A DNA stretch of 64,000 nt from the NCBI RefSeq assembly GCF_039526385.1, contig NZ_BAAAIX010000009.1, positions 1 to 64,000 on the forward strand, read 5' to 3'. A program made the position numbers and the translations under genes. How positions within the stretch are numbered: the stretch's first letter is position 1; each line of letters starts with the position of its first letter. Of the stretch, positions 1 to 8,983 are shown piece after piece. Under the pieces are notes generated by a model. It had not been told where the DNA came from and made no database searches. It saw only the letters and a list, made by a program, of their open reading frames with translations. Source of the stretch: Luteococcus peritonei. GTDB lineage: Bacteria; Actinomycetota; Actinomycetes; Propionibacteriales; Propionibacteriaceae.

Positions 1-99
1 CCGAGCGTTTGCGTGATCTACTAACCGTCTAGACCATCAGGTGTTGCGAGGACCACAAGAATCCGCCCACCCGGGGCCCTTCGTCGCGTCCGGGACGGA

Positions 100-417
100 T
101 CAGTCCACGTCCTCGTCGTCCTGCTCGCCACCCACCTCCACCAGGCCGGGCAGGCCGAGGGCGGGCGGGGAGTAGGTGCTGGGCGGGTTGGGGCCGAAGG
201 TGCCCAGCGAGGTCCGCTCGTCGAGTTCCACCAGCTCGGCGGGTGCGGCATCCGGCTGGAAGTCGTCGGCGCTGCGGCGACGCTGCTCGGTGGCCAGCGC
301 CTCGAGGATCCGGTCCGCCACGGCCGGTGGCATGGCCGGGGCCGGGTCGGCGGCCAGCAGCTCGCCCAGCCAGGCGAGGTCCTGCTCGGCGCCGTCCGGG
401 CGCTCGTCGTGGTTCAT
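100..417 (-). CDS. Small acidic protein downstream of sigM, possibly an anti-sigma-like remnant
   Basis: The product is a 105-residue soluble acidic protein. Residues about 8-45 (AWLGELLAADPAPAMPPAV and the helix after it) resemble the cytoplasmic N-terminus of the short anti-sigma proteins that often follow ECF sigma genes in actinobacteria. The rest is low-complexity and ends in a run of Asp/Glu. I see no transmembrane segment and no zinc-binding HxxxCxxC motif, so it cannot be a classical membrane anti-sigma factor. It lies 102 bp downstream of sigM on the same strand and probably shares its transcript. Function inferred from position only; it could also be an unrelated hypothetical protein. 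Confidence 0.5.
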   Translation of the reverse strand: MNHDERPDGAEQDLAWLGELLAADPAPAMPPAVADRILEALATEQRRRSADDFQPDAAPAELVELDERTSLGTFGPNPPSTYSPPALGLPGLVEVGGEQDDEDVD

Positions 418-519
418 CCTTCTCTCCGGATCAGGTGGATGGGTGCCGGCCTCCGCACGGCACCCGCAGACAGTTGGACGTCGCTGCGGCGATTCTGGTT
501 CCCGGGCATCAGCAGCACG

Positions 520-1110
520 TCAGACCACCTGCCTCAGGTCCTGCAGCAGGGGAGCCAGGCGTGCCCGTCCCCGCGAGCAGCGTGACTTCACGGTGCCGGG
601 GGCGCACCCCAGCATGGTGGCCGCCTCCTCGACGGAATAGCCCTCCATGTCCACCAGCACGATCGCGGCGCGCTGGTCGGCATTGATCTGCGCCAGCGCC
701 TCGATCACGCCGAGGCGCAGCTGCTCGCGCTCCAGCCGGTCCTCCTGGCCGCCGGCGCCGGCCAACGCCGGATCCGCCTCGCCCTGCTCCGGCAGGGGCT
801 CGGTGCGACGCACCGCATTGCGTCGGATCCGGTCGAGGCAGGCGTTCACCACGATGCGGTGCAGCCAGGTGGTCACCTGGGCCTCGCCGCGGAAGCCCTC
901 GGCGCGACGGAAGGCGGAGATCATCGCCTCCTGCAGGGCGTCGGCGGCCTCCTCGGGATCCTTGAGGGTGCGCAGCGCGACGGCCCAGAGCCGGTCGCGG
1001 TGACGCTGAAAGATCAGGGCGAAGGCCTCCGGGTCCCCGGCGACGTGGGCGGCCAGCAGCTGCCGGTCGTCCAGCCGCTGGGGATCCATCCCCTCCGCCA
1101 GGACGTTCAC
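520..1110 (-). CDS. sigM: ECF RNA polymerase sigma factor, SigM type
   Basis: A 196-residue group 4 (ECF) sigma factor. Sigma region 2 covers about residues 25-95 (DPEAFALIFQRHRDRL, then the DALQEAMISAFRR helix) and region 4 about 135-185 (YSVEEAATMLGCAPGTVKSR, the helix-turn-helix for the -35 element). I chose the GTG at 1110 because its TGA-overlapping GTGA joins the end of the pseudokinase gene and a GGAGG sits 7 bases before it; the ATG at 1089 is a fallback. The open frame further upstream is antisense noise. In mycobacteria sigM sits next to the MurJ/pseudokinase gene and answers to envelope stress; the neighbourhood here is the same apart from the missing murJ. Confidence 0.9.
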   Translation of the reverse strand: MNVLAEGMDPQRLDDRQLLAAHVAGDPEAFALIFQRHRDRLWAVALRTLKDPEEAADALQEAMISAFRRAEGFRGEAQVTTWLHRIVVNACLDRIRRNAVRRTEPLPEQGEADPALAGAGGQEDRLEREQLRLGVIEALAQINADQRAAIVLVDMEGYSVEEAATMLGCAPGTVKSRCSRGRARLAPLLQDLRQVV

Positions 1111-3236
1111 GAACGGACCTCCACCTCGGCCACCGCGCCCTGGTAGCGGTTGCCGGAGGTCTTGGGCAGGCTGGTCAGGTAGACCATCACGAAGCGGCTC
1201 TGCACCTGCTGCTCCGGGCTGAGGGTGAGCTCCGTGCCGGTGGCCGTGCCGCTGGTCAGCGTGGTCCACTGCTTGGCACTGGAGGTGGGGGCCTTGTCCA
1301 CGCCGGTGTCGGCGGGCACGCGCAGCTGCACGCCGGTGGGACTGCCCTTCAGGGTCAGCTTCACGCTGCCCACGCTGCGTCGCTCGCCCAGGTCCAGCAC
1401 CAGCCCGACGCCGGGCTTCAGCTTGCCCAGCTTCGGGTCGTTCAGGTAGACCACCGTGGTCCAGGCGGTGGCGGGATTGCCGTCCACGGCCAGGCCCGCC
1501 TGACCGGAGTTCTCCTGGGCGTTGCCGCCGTCGGCGGCCGGGTCGAAGGCGGTGGCGGACGTCACCTTCACCACCTCGCCGGCCTGTGCCTGGCCCTGTC
1601 CTTGGCCGCCGGACTCGCCGGAGGCCCGCTTGAAGAGCACGCGCCCCAGGCCCACCAGCAGGGAGAGCAGGACGACGGCCACCAGCAGGGCCAGCCAGCG
1701 TCGGGGCGCGGGACGGTAGCGGGGGTCGCGACGCCGTGCCGCGGCCATCTGGGCGGCGCTGCGTCCAGCTCCCTCACCGGGCTCGGCCGAGCTCTCCTGC
1801 CCGGACGCCCTGCCGCCCTGGCCGGGCAGCGAGGCGGTGGCCACGGCACCACGGCCGCCACCCAGGGTGTCCTCGTCGGCGCCGATCGCACGCATCCGCG
1901 CCGTGGTGTCCAGGCCGGGCACCTCGGGGCGGCCACCGTCGGCCTCGGCCACCGGCATCACGGGATAGCGCAGCCGCCGCTCCAGGTCTGCTGCAGCGTC
2001 CGCGGTGCCCAGCACCTTGGCCAGGGCCAGGGTGACCTGGCTGGCGGTGCGCAGTGGCATCTCGTTGTGGCGGGGCGCCTCGGAGAGCACCTGGTCGCAG
2101 ATCACGTCGAGTGCCGGGGAGACGCCCGAGCGGATCTGGCGCGGGGTGAGCCAGCCACGGCCGTCCATCGGCGCCGGGGACATGCCCCAGGTGGTGCGGG
2201 GCTGGCCGTCGGGGCCGGTGAGGTGCTCGCGGGGCGTGGGCCAGCGGGTCACCAGCGAGGCGTACAGCAGCTTGCCGATGGCCAGGACGTCGGCGTGCTC
2301 CCGCTCGGACCAGGCCAGCTGGCCGCCCTCGTCGTCGGGATACATCGCGGCCTCGATCAGGAAGCCGACGATCTTCACATTGCCGGTGGCGGTGATGATC
2401 ACCGTGTCCGGGTTGATCCGCTGGTGGAACAGGCCCTCGGCATGCATGGCGGCCATCGCGTCGGCCAGTTCCCGAGCCACCCAGGCGGCCTCCAGCGCGC
2501 TCAGCGGGCCCTGGCGCAGCAGCTTCTCCAGGCTCTCGCCGGGAGCGAACTCGCAGACCACCAGGGAGGGCTCGCCGGGCTGCTCGCCGGCCACGGCGTC
2601 CAGCACCCGCAGGAAGCGGGAGTCGGTGGCGAAGGCCGCCTTGCGGGCGGCCTCCAGCACGTCGGGGGTGCGGGGGTCCTCGGCGCCCATCACGTGCACC
2701 AGCACGGATCGGGAGAGCTTCTGGTCGAAGGCACGCCAGGTGAGCGTGCCGCCGCGCTGGGCCAGCTGCTGCTCCAGCCGGTAGCGGTCGGCGAAGACCT
2801 CGCCGGCCTGCACCTGCGGGGTGCTGGCGATCGCGAAGCCCACCTCGGGCTCCGCGGTGCTCATGGCCGGCTGCAGCTCCTCGTCGCTCACCGGCTGCTC
2901 GGGCACCTCGCCCGGCACCGACGGCTCCGCTGCGGCCGGGGGACCGGTGGGTGTGGGGGTGGCGCCCAGGGGGCGGACGGTGGTCTCGTCCTCGGCCTGC
3001 TCGGCAGCCGGGTCCGTCTCGGCTGCGAGGGGCATCCGCTCCACGGTGGCTGCGCCCTCGGCCTCGTCGGGGACCTGCTCGGCCACCAGGTGGGCCGACA
3101 GCCGCTCCGCGTCGATCACCTGGGTGGCCTGCTCGTCGACCTCCGGGGCCGGCTGCCCGGCGGGCGCGTCGGGTCGGCTGAGGCTGCTCGGAGCGGTGGG
3201 CTCCAGGTCCTGCTCGGGTTGCTTGTCGTCCATCAC
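1107..3236 (-). CDS. Membrane pseudokinase with extracellular discoidin-like domain (Rv3910 C-terminal type)
   Basis: A 709-residue protein. Residues 1-145 are acidic low-complexity cytoplasmic sequence. About 149-430 form a protein-kinase fold that has lost its catalytic residues: the HRD motif reads HQR and the DFG motif reads VGF, and the usual beta-3 lysine is not evident, so it should bind partners rather than phosphorylate. A basic segment (RYRPAPRRW) leads into one transmembrane helix at about 510-530, followed by a roughly 150-residue extracellular beta domain of the discoidin/F5-8 type. In Mycobacterium the equivalent region is fused behind the lipid II flippase MurJ and recruits FhaA; here it is a separate gene starting directly at the acidic tail. 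It begins 4 bp after the DUF6049 gene ends and overlaps sigM. Confidence 0.82.
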   Translation of the reverse strand: MMDDKQPEQDLEPTAPSSLSRPDAPAGQPAPEVDEQATQVIDAERLSAHLVAEQVPDEAEGAATVERMPLAAETDPAAEQAEDETTVRPLGATPTPTGPPAAAEPSVPGEVPEQPVSDEELQPAMSTAEPEVGFAIASTPQVQAGEVFADRYRLEQQLAQRGGTLTWRAFDQKLSRSVLVHVMGAEDPRTPDVLEAARKAAFATDSRFLRVLDAVAGEQPGEPSLVVCEFAPGESLEKLLRQGPLSALEAAWVARELADAMAAMHAEGLFHQRINPDTVIITATGNVKIVGFLIEAAMYPDDEGGQLAWSEREHADVLAIGKLLYASLVTRWPTPREHLTGPDGQPRTTWGMSPAPMDGRGWLTPRQIRSGVSPALDVICDQVLSEAPRHNEMPLRTASQVTLALAKVLGTADAAADLERRLRYPVMPVAEADGGRPEVPGLDTTARMRAIGADEDTLGGGRGAVATASLPGQGGRASGQESSAEPGEGAGRSAAQMAAARRRDPRYRPAPRRWLALLVAVVLLSLLVGLGRVLFKRASGESGGQGQGQAQAGEVVKVTSATAFDPAADGGNAQENSGQAGLAVDGNPATAWTTVVYLNDPKLGKLKPGVGLVLDLGERRSVGSVKLTLKGSPTGVQLRVPADTGVDKAPTSSAKQWTTLTSGTATGTELTLSPEQQVQSRFVMVYLTSLPKTSGNRYQGAVAEVEVRS

Positions 3237-3240
3237 GTCC

Positions 3241-5373
3241 TCATCGCCGGGTCTCGTCCAGTGTGCCCGGTGCGGGCTCCTCGGGGGAAACCACCAACAG
3301 GGTGCTGCGGCCGCCCTGGCCGTGCTCCCGGCCGTCGCGGCGCTCCGCCTGGACCTGTCGGATCCGGATGGCGGTGCCCGCCAGCAGCACGACGCCGGAG
3401 GCGATGATGATGATCCAGCCCACCCGGCCGGCCTGGGTGGCGGTGATGGTCATCTCCCGCGGCTGGCCGATGAGCCGGTCCTCGGCGGTGGCCAGCCGTG
3501 CCGTGACACCCACCTGGCCGTTGGCGCGGGTGAGCACCTTGACCCGGATGGTCTCCGACTCGCCCGGCCCGATGCTGCGGACCTCCGAGTCGGCGATGCT
3601 GATCCGCTGGGAGTTCTCCGAGGAGAAGACCACCTTCACCCGGATCCGGTCGGACAGGCCGTTGGTGACCGTCACCGGGATCTCCTGGTCGGAGGCGGAG
3701 GTGACGAAGTCGCTGACCACCTTGAGCTGCACCTTCGAGGAGTTCAGCACCGCCGCCACCTGGGAGCGGGTGCGCGCCAGCCAGGCGAGGGCGGGGTCGC
3801 GGTCTCCTCCCCAGGTGGTGGACAGTGCCCGCGAGAGGATGCGTTCGGAGCGCACCCGGGCCAGCTCCTGCTCACCCACCAGCTCGCCCCAGGCCTCCAG
3901 GTCCGCCTGCGCGGCGTCCAGGCCGTCGCTCCAGCGCGGGTCCTGCGCCGTCACCTCGCCGGGGAGCCAGGCGGCGCGGGGCTGCTCTGGGCTCGCGGAG
4001 ACCAGGCTCGCCAGGCTGGTGCGGGTGCGCCAGGTCGTCGGCGCCAGCTCGGCGCGGGCCTGCGCCTCGGTGCTCACCAGGCTCACCATGGGCCGCGGGG
4101 AGAGGTACTGCTGCGCCTGCAGCCGGGCCGCCACCTGGGCCGGGGTGTTGCTCGGCTCAGGACCGGGGCCACCGGTCATGGCGGCGGGCTCGTAGTGCAC
4201 CACGGTGAGCCCGGCGTGCCGCTGCACCGGCGCCGAGGAGACGGTGTTGGAGGCCAGCACGACGGCCGGGGTCAGGGCTTCCAGTGCCTCTGCGGTGGCC
4301 TGGTCCAGCCGGCCGTCGGCGGGCACGACGGCCAGCGGCAGGCGCGCCAAGGGGTGCTCGGCGGCCAGCTCCTGGGCGGAGCGGGTGAGCAGCTGGCGGC
4401 GTCCGCTGCCCAGTGCGAGCGCGACGTCGGGGCTGCCGTAGAGGGTGCGGTAGGCGCGGCCGGATGACAGCAGCGGCGTCAGCTTGGCCAGGAAGTCCTT
4501 GGCGGCCTGCTGTCCTCGGGCGGTGGCGGTCTCGTCGCTGGAGCCCACCACGCGGTAGCCGGCAGCCATGGCGGTCAGCTCGTCGAACAGGGCCGGGTCC
4601 ACCAGCACGGTGCTGCCCTGCTGCGTGGCCACCGAGAGCAGGGCGGACAGCCGGCCCTGCAGTTCGGCGGAGAGTGAGTTGTCGGCGAAGACTCCCTCGC
4701 CGGTCATGCTGGGACGAGCCGTGAGCAGCACGACGGGGGCGGCCTGGCGGTGGACCGCGGTGGCTGCCCGGCCGGTCTGCACGAACAGGCTGCGCGCCCG
4801 TCCCACCGTCTGGTTCTGCTGGCCCTGCGGGATGCCGCGCACCTGGACGCCCATCAGGTAGGCGCCGGGCGTGGTGAAGCCGAGCGAGTCGGCGCCGGCC
4901 ACCGTGCCGCGCACCTCGAAGTCGGCCTTCTCGCCGGGTGCCAGCGAGGCCTTGGGCGCAGTGAAGGCCTGGCTCTTCTGGGTGCCCACGTCGGTGATGT
5001 TGAAGATGTTGCCCGCCTCGGCCCCCAGCATCCGACGCCCCAGCGGGTTCTCCGGCGAGGAGGCGAGCACCTCGTCCAGGGCCGTGGTGTCGGCCAGCTG
5101 GTCGCTGGAGCGCCACAGGTGCACCTGCACCTCCGAGACCGGGCTCTGCGAGGTGTTCTCCACCTGGCCGCGCACCACGACGGTGTCGGTGGGGCCGCCC
5201 GAGGGGGTCTGCGCGGTGAGCGTGACCTGCAGCGGGGTCTGGTGCTGGTCGGCGTGCGCCCTCGTGGGCTGCCAGGCGGCGGCTCCCAGCACCACCAGCA
5301 GGGCCGCCAGCAGCGACGCCAGCAGGCGCGCGAAGGGCGCGCCTGGTGCACGTGCGGGGCCGGGGGGAGTCAC
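3241..5373 (-). CDS. DUF6049 family secreted, membrane-anchored protein (Rv3909-like)
   Basis: A 710-residue protein starting at a GTG. It has a signal peptide (hydrophobic core about residues 14-38, cleavage near AHA-DQ), a large extracellular region with an N-terminal beta domain, a middle alpha/beta part (VVLLTARPSMTG onward) and an Ig-like domain near 580-650, then one transmembrane helix at about 655-677 (WIIIIASGVVLLAGTAI) and a short basic cytoplasmic tail. This is the layout of DUF6049 proteins located between the tRNA CCA-transferase and MurJ/pseudokinase genes in actinobacteria. The biochemical role is unknown; the location suggests a part in cell-wall synthesis or its control. The gene starts 9 bp after cca ends, so it is probably co-transcribed. 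Confidence 0.82.
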   Translation of the reverse strand: MTPPGPARAPGAPFARLLASLLAALLVVLGAAAWQPTRAHADQHQTPLQVTLTAQTPSGGPTDTVVVRGQVENTSQSPVSEVQVHLWRSSDQLADTTALDEVLASSPENPLGRRMLGAEAGNIFNITDVGTQKSQAFTAPKASLAPGEKADFEVRGTVAGADSLGFTTPGAYLMGVQVRGIPQGQQNQTVGRARSLFVQTGRAATAVHRQAAPVVLLTARPSMTGEGVFADNSLSAELQGRLSALLSVATQQGSTVLVDPALFDELTAMAAGYRVVGSSDETATARGQQAAKDFLAKLTPLLSSGRAYRTLYGSPDVALALGSGRRQLLTRSAQELAAEHPLARLPLAVVPADGRLDQATAEALEALTPAVVLASNTVSSAPVQRHAGLTVVHYEPAAMTGGPGPEPSNTPAQVAARLQAQQYLSPRPMVSLVSTEAQARAELAPTTWRTRTSLASLVSASPEQPRAAWLPGEVTAQDPRWSDGLDAAQADLEAWGELVGEQELARVRSERILSRALSTTWGGDRDPALAWLARTRSQVAAVLNSSKVQLKVVSDFVTSASDQEIPVTVTNGLSDRIRVKVVFSSENSQRISIADSEVRSIGPGESETIRVKVLTRANGQVGVTARLATAEDRLIGQPREMTITATQAGRVGWIIIIASGVVLLAGTAIRIRQVQAERRDGREHGQGGRSTLLVVSPEEPAPGTLDETRR

Positions 5374-5382
5374 CCGGCAAGC

Positions 5383-6843
5383 CTAGTCGTCGACGGCTCC
5401 GGAACTCGCGCGCCGCTGCCACCAGGCGAGCAGTTCTTCGCGGGCGCGTTCCTCGCCCAGCGGCCCGTTCTCGATGCGCAGGTCCAGCAGGTACTTGTAG
5501 GCCTGGCCCACCTCGCGCGAGGGCTTCAGGTCCAGCAGGGCCATGATCTGCTCGCCGTCCAGGTCCGGGCGCATCGCGTCCAGCTCCTCCTGCTCGGCCA
5601 GCACCGCGATCCGACGCTCCAGGTCGTCGTAGGCGGCGCGCAGCCGGGCGGCCTTGCGCTGGTTGCGGGTGGTGCAGTCGCTGCGGGTCAGGATGTGCAG
5701 CCGTTCCAGCTGGTCGCCGGCGTCGCGCACGTAGCGCCGCACCGCCGAGTCGCTCCACTGCGCCTCGCCGTAGCCGTGGAAGCGCAGGTGCTGTTCCACC
5801 AGCTGGCAGACGGCCTTGGTCTCGTCGCTGGAGAACTTCAGCGCCTTCATCCGCTTGCGGGCCAGCTTGGCGCCCACCAGGTCGTGGTGGTGGAAGCTGA
5901 CGGTGCCGTCCGACTCGAAGACGCGGGTGGCGGGCTTGCCGATGTCGTGCAGCAGGGCGGCCAGGCGCAGCACCAGGTCGGGCTGGTGGCCGCGGGCCTT
6001 CTCCAGTTCGATGGCCTGGTCCAGCACGATCAGCGAGTGCTGGTAGACGTCCTTGTGGCGGTTGTGCTCGTCGGCGGTGGCGCGCAGGGCGGGCAGCTCG
6101 GGCAGCACCCGGTCGGCCAGGCCGGTGGTGACCAGCAGGTTCAGCCCGGGGCGCGGGTGGTCGGTGAGCAGCAGCTTGGACAGCTCGTCGCGGACCCGTT
6201 CGGCGGAGATGATCTCGATCCGCTCGGCCATGTCGGTCATGGCGACCTGCACGTCGGGGGCCACGGTGAACTGCAGCTGGGAGGCGAAGCGGGCGGCGCG
6301 CATCATCCGCAGCGGGTCGTCGGAGAAGGAACGCTCCGCGGTGAAGGGGGTGCGCAGGGTGGCGGCGGCCAGGTCGGCCAGGCCGCCGTGGGGGTCGACG
6401 AAGCGCTGCCCGACGATGTCCCAAGCCATCGCGTTGACGGTGAAGTCGCGACGCACCAGGTCCTCGGAGACGTCGTCGCCGAAGTGCACCTCGGGCTTGC
6501 GGGAGTCGCTGCGGTAGATGTCGGCGCGGAAGGTGGTGATCTCGATCTGCCAGTCCACGCCCTGGCTCTTGCGGCGGGCGCCGATGGTGCCGAAGTCCTT
6601 GCCGATGTCCCAGACGGCCCTGGTCCAGGAGCGCAGCAGCCGCTCGATCTCGTCGGGGCGGGCCGACGTGGTGAAGTCCAGGTCGTGCTGCAACCGGCCC
6701 AGCAGTGCGTCGCGCACCGGGCCGCCCACCAGGTAGAGCTCGTGGCCCGCCTCGGCGAAGAGCGCGCCGAGCTCACCGACGACGGGCGTGCTGCTCAGCA
6801 GCTGCGCCATCTGGCTGGTCTGGACCTGGTCGAGTTCGGGCAC
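5383..6843 (-). CDS. cca: CCA tRNA nucleotidyltransferase with HD domain
   Basis: A 486-residue class II CCA-adding enzyme, which builds or repairs the 3' CCA end of tRNAs from CTP and ATP. The nucleotidyltransferase head is at the N-terminus (LVGGPVRDALLG at about 38-49, with the metal-binding DLDF at 54-57), followed by the RNA-binding helices (DPLRMMRAARFASQL). An HD phosphohydrolase domain follows (LLHDIGKPATR at about 295-305, then HHHD). Length and domain order fit the actinobacterial PcnA/Cca type. It is the first gene of the leftward cca, DUF6049, pseudokinase, sigM run. Confidence 0.95.
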   Translation of the reverse strand: MPELDQVQTSQMAQLLSSTPVVGELGALFAEAGHELYLVGGPVRDALLGRLQHDLDFTTSARPDEIERLLRSWTRAVWDIGKDFGTIGARRKSQGVDWQIEITTFRADIYRSDSRKPEVHFGDDVSEDLVRRDFTVNAMAWDIVGQRFVDPHGGLADLAAATLRTPFTAERSFSDDPLRMMRAARFASQLQFTVAPDVQVAMTDMAERIEIISAERVRDELSKLLLTDHPRPGLNLLVTTGLADRVLPELPALRATADEHNRHKDVYQHSLIVLDQAIELEKARGHQPDLVLRLAALLHDIGKPATRVFESDGTVSFHHHDLVGAKLARKRMKALKFSSDETKAVCQLVEQHLRFHGYGEAQWSDSAVRRYVRDAGDQLERLHILTRSDCTTRNQRKAARLRAAYDDLERRIAVLAEQEELDAMRPDLDGEQIMALLDLKPSREVGQAYKYLLDLRIENGPLGEERAREELLAWWQRRASSGAVDD

Positions 6844-6899
6844 CCGCGGGAGTCTACCGGGAGCGGTGCCGCTGCCCCGGACGGGCAGGTGGTGGTGCC

Positions 6900-7157
6900 T
6901 CAGCTGTAGTGGAAGCGCGCCTGCAGGATGATGAGGTCCTCACCATCCACCAGGTAGACCAGCCGGTGCTCCTCGGTGATGCGGCGCGACCAGGCGCCCG
7001 CCAGCATGTGGCGCAGGGGTTCGGGCTTCCCGATGCCCGAGGTGGGATCGCGCAGGGCGTCGTCGATGAGCCGGTTGATCCGCTTCAGGGTCTGCTGGTC
7101 GGCGGTGAGCCAGTGGGTGTAGTCCGCCCAGCCGTTCGGGGTGAAGACGAGCCTCAT
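6900..7157 (-). CDS. yoeB: YoeB/Txe-type ribosome-dependent mRNA interferase toxin
   Basis: An 85-residue basic RelE-fold protein that should cleave mRNA in the ribosomal A site. Family signatures are present: FTPNGWADYTHW at the start, KRINRLIDDALRDP in the middle, GKPEPLRHMLAGAWSRRI and the C-terminal ARFHYS, which carries the conserved catalytic His and aromatic end. It overlaps the 3' end of the antitoxin gene by 4 bp (ATGA), the usual arrangement for coupled synthesis. No truncation is seen, so the toxin looks intact. Confidence 0.9.
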   Translation of the reverse strand: MRLVFTPNGWADYTHWLTADQQTLKRINRLIDDALRDPTSGIGKPEPLRHMLAGAWSRRITEEHRLVYLVDGEDLIILQARFHYS

Positions 7158-7399
7158 CGCACCAGGTCGTGCTCGCCGAGCTGACCTGCGCGAGCCTGCT
7201 GCAAGCTCTCGAGCAGGTGGTGGGCATTGGCAGGGACGCGCAGCAGGTGTGCCGTCTCCTCCAGTGCGTCGTAGTCGGCACGCGACATCAGCACGGCGTC
7301 ACCGTTGCGGGAGGTGATCTCCACGGGGGTCCGGTCCTCGTTGACCTGCTGGATCAGGGGGAACAGGTTCTTTCGTGCCTCGGTGGCGGTGACAGCCAT
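7154..7399 (-). CDS. yefM: YefM/Phd-type antitoxin
   Basis: An 81-residue protein that should bind and neutralise the adjacent YoeB and repress its own promoter. The N-terminal DNA-binding half (MAVTATEARKNLFPLIQQV) and the VEITSRNGDAVLMSRADYDA segment are typical of Phd/YefM proteins; the C-terminal half (about 50-81) is the toxin-wrapping part. I use the ATG at 7399 because GGAGGG lies 6 bases in front of it; a longer frame to 7426 exists but has no ribosome-binding site. Confidence 0.88.
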   Translation of the reverse strand: MAVTATEARKNLFPLIQQVNEDRTPVEITSRNGDAVLMSRADYDALEETAHLLRVPANAHHLLESLQQARAGQLGEHDLVR

Positions 7400-7415
7400 G
7401 ATGGTCCCTCCAGAC

Positions 7416-7436
7416 TTGTACGACATCTGGTACCAG
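7416..7436 (-). promoter_or_regulatory. Probable YefM operator upstream of the toxin-antitoxin pair
   Basis: A perfect 10-bp palindrome CTGGTACCAG (7427-7436) lies 28 bp upstream of the yefM start, with a TTGTAC half-site at 7416-7421. YefM-type antitoxins are known to bind palindromes with a TGTACA-like core close to their start, so an autoregulatory site is the natural reading. Inferred from position and sequence only. Confidence 0.5.
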
Positions 7437-7486
7437 TATGCGCTGTTCGATGGCGCGGTCCAAGGCCTGACGCCCTGATCAGCGGC

Positions 7487-8839
7487 TCAGCGGGCCAGGG
7501 CCTCGCGGTGCGCCTCGCGGGTGTAGAGGCTGCGACGCACCGAGCGCGCCACCAGGGCCAGCGTGATGAGCGCCCCCAGCGCCTTGCACCACAGTGGGTC
7601 GGCGATGAAGAGCAGCACCATGGCGGCCAGCACCGGGGCCAGCTCGCGCAGGCTCCAGACCACGTATCCGCCGAAGCTGGGCATCGCGGTGCCGTGGTTC
7701 TCGGCCACCGAGCGGACCATGAAGTTGGGGCCGTTGCCGATGTAGGTCATCGCACCCATGGTCACCGCGCCCAGGCTGATCGCCACCAGGTAGGCCTGGT
7801 CCACGCCCGCTACCGGGTTGTTGGCCGGCAGCTGACCGGCGAGCTCGAAGAAGGTGGCATAGGTGGGGGCGTTGTCCAGCACCGAGGACAGGCCGCCGGT
7901 GAAGACGAAGAAGGTGATCTCGTTGAGCGGCAGCTTCGGGGCCATCGAGTCCAGGAACTGCAGCGCGGTGATCATGGTGAGGAAGATGCCGATGAACAGG
8001 CAGGCGACCTCGACGATGGGGGCCCAGCTGTACTCGTTGAGCTTCCACCGAACCTCCTTGCGCCCGGTCACCAGCGAGGCGCCCGCCAGCGCCAGCAGCA
8101 CCAGCTCGCGCACCGGGGTGGACAGGAAGGCGACGGTGGCCACCACGCCCACCAGGTAGAGGAAGTGGATCTTGCCGTGCAGCTTGAGCGGCTCGATCAT
8201 CTCCTCGTCGCGGCGCAGGTCGTCGAGGTTCTCACGGGCCAGCATCTTGCGGTCCAGGCCGTAGTAGCAGACCAGCAGCAGGGCGTTGATGAAGAACCAC
8301 TCGGGCAGCAGGTGGAAGGTCCAGGTGAAGGGCACGCCGCGCAGGTAGCCCAGGAAGAGCGGCGGGTCGCCCAGCGGGGTGAGCAGGCCGCCGCAGTTGG
8401 CCACCACGAAGATCGTGTAGATGATCGTGTGCACCTTGTGCCGGCGCTCCCGGTTGGTGTTGAGGATGGGCCGGATCAGCAGCATGGCCGCGCCGGTGGT
8501 GCCGATGAAGCTGGCCACCACGGCGCCGATCGCCAGGAAGACCGTGTTGTTGCGCGGGGTGGCGCGGATGTCGCCGGCCAGGTGGATGCCGCCGGAGATC
8601 ACGTAGAGCGCGAAGAGCAGCGCGATGAAGCTGATGTACTCCAGCACCGAGTGGGTGACCAGGTGGTGGTGGCCGCTTGACCAGACCCAGACCGCCACCG
8701 GCAGCCCGAGCAGCAGGGCGACGCCCAGCTGGGTGGTCCACTTCTCCCAGTGGTGGGCGAGCGCCGGGACGAGCGGGGCGATGGCGATGCACAGCAGCAT
8801 CGCGACGAAGGGGAGGATTCCCCACCACGGAACGGTCAC
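7487..8839 (-). CDS. Putative sodium:proton antiporter, CitMHS/NhaD-like
   Basis: A 450-residue polytopic membrane protein with about 11-12 hydrophobic segments, starting with a GTG preceded by AGGAGG. It has features of the ion-transporter superfamily that includes NhaD and citrate transporters: two inverted halves with conserved loops (FIGTTGAAMLLIRPIL near 113-128 and SSVLDNAPTYATFF near 310-323), the latter with the Asn-Ala-Pro turn common to NhaD-like re-entrant loops. A late ALDO-like loop (YIGNGPNFMVRSVAENHG) completes it. The likely job is Na+ or K+/H+ exchange; substrate uncertain. It stands alone between the toxin-antitoxin pair and the EamA gene. Confidence 0.8.
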   Translation of the reverse strand: MTVPWWGILPFVAMLLCIAIAPLVPALAHHWEKWTTQLGVALLLGLPVAVWVWSSGHHHLVTHSVLEYISFIALLFALYVISGGIHLAGDIRATPRNNTVFLAIGAVVASFIGTTGAAMLLIRPILNTNRERRHKVHTIIYTIFVVANCGGLLTPLGDPPLFLGYLRGVPFTWTFHLLPEWFFINALLLVCYYGLDRKMLARENLDDLRRDEEMIEPLKLHGKIHFLYLVGVVATVAFLSTPVRELVLLALAGASLVTGRKEVRWKLNEYSWAPIVEVACLFIGIFLTMITALQFLDSMAPKLPLNEITFFVFTGGLSSVLDNAPTYATFFELAGQLPANNPVAGVDQAYLVAISLGAVTMGAMTYIGNGPNFMVRSVAENHGTAMPSFGGYVVWSLRELAPVLAAMVLLFIADPLWCKALGALITLALVARSVRRSLYTREAHREALAR

Positions 8840-8983
8840 GAGGGCCTCCTAGGGCTGGCGGTGGGCTGGCCTCGACGTGCTGTGGCGGGCCTGGCCCCGG
8901 TGACCCGGCGCGCACTGCTCCGCGACGGGCGTGGGCCCCACGGTAGTGCCATGGCCTGGGCGGCGTGTCGGCGAGTCCACCCG

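Noticed and set aside
1..99. Possible end of a thioredoxin reductase gene as expected next to sigM
   Set aside because: No reading frame in the first 99 bases resembles trxB; nothing can be supported there.
5383..6843. Long shadow frames on the opposite strand of cca and of other minus-strand genes (for example 4750-6909)
   Set aside because: They lack ribosome sites, show no family motifs and reflect third-position GC bias.
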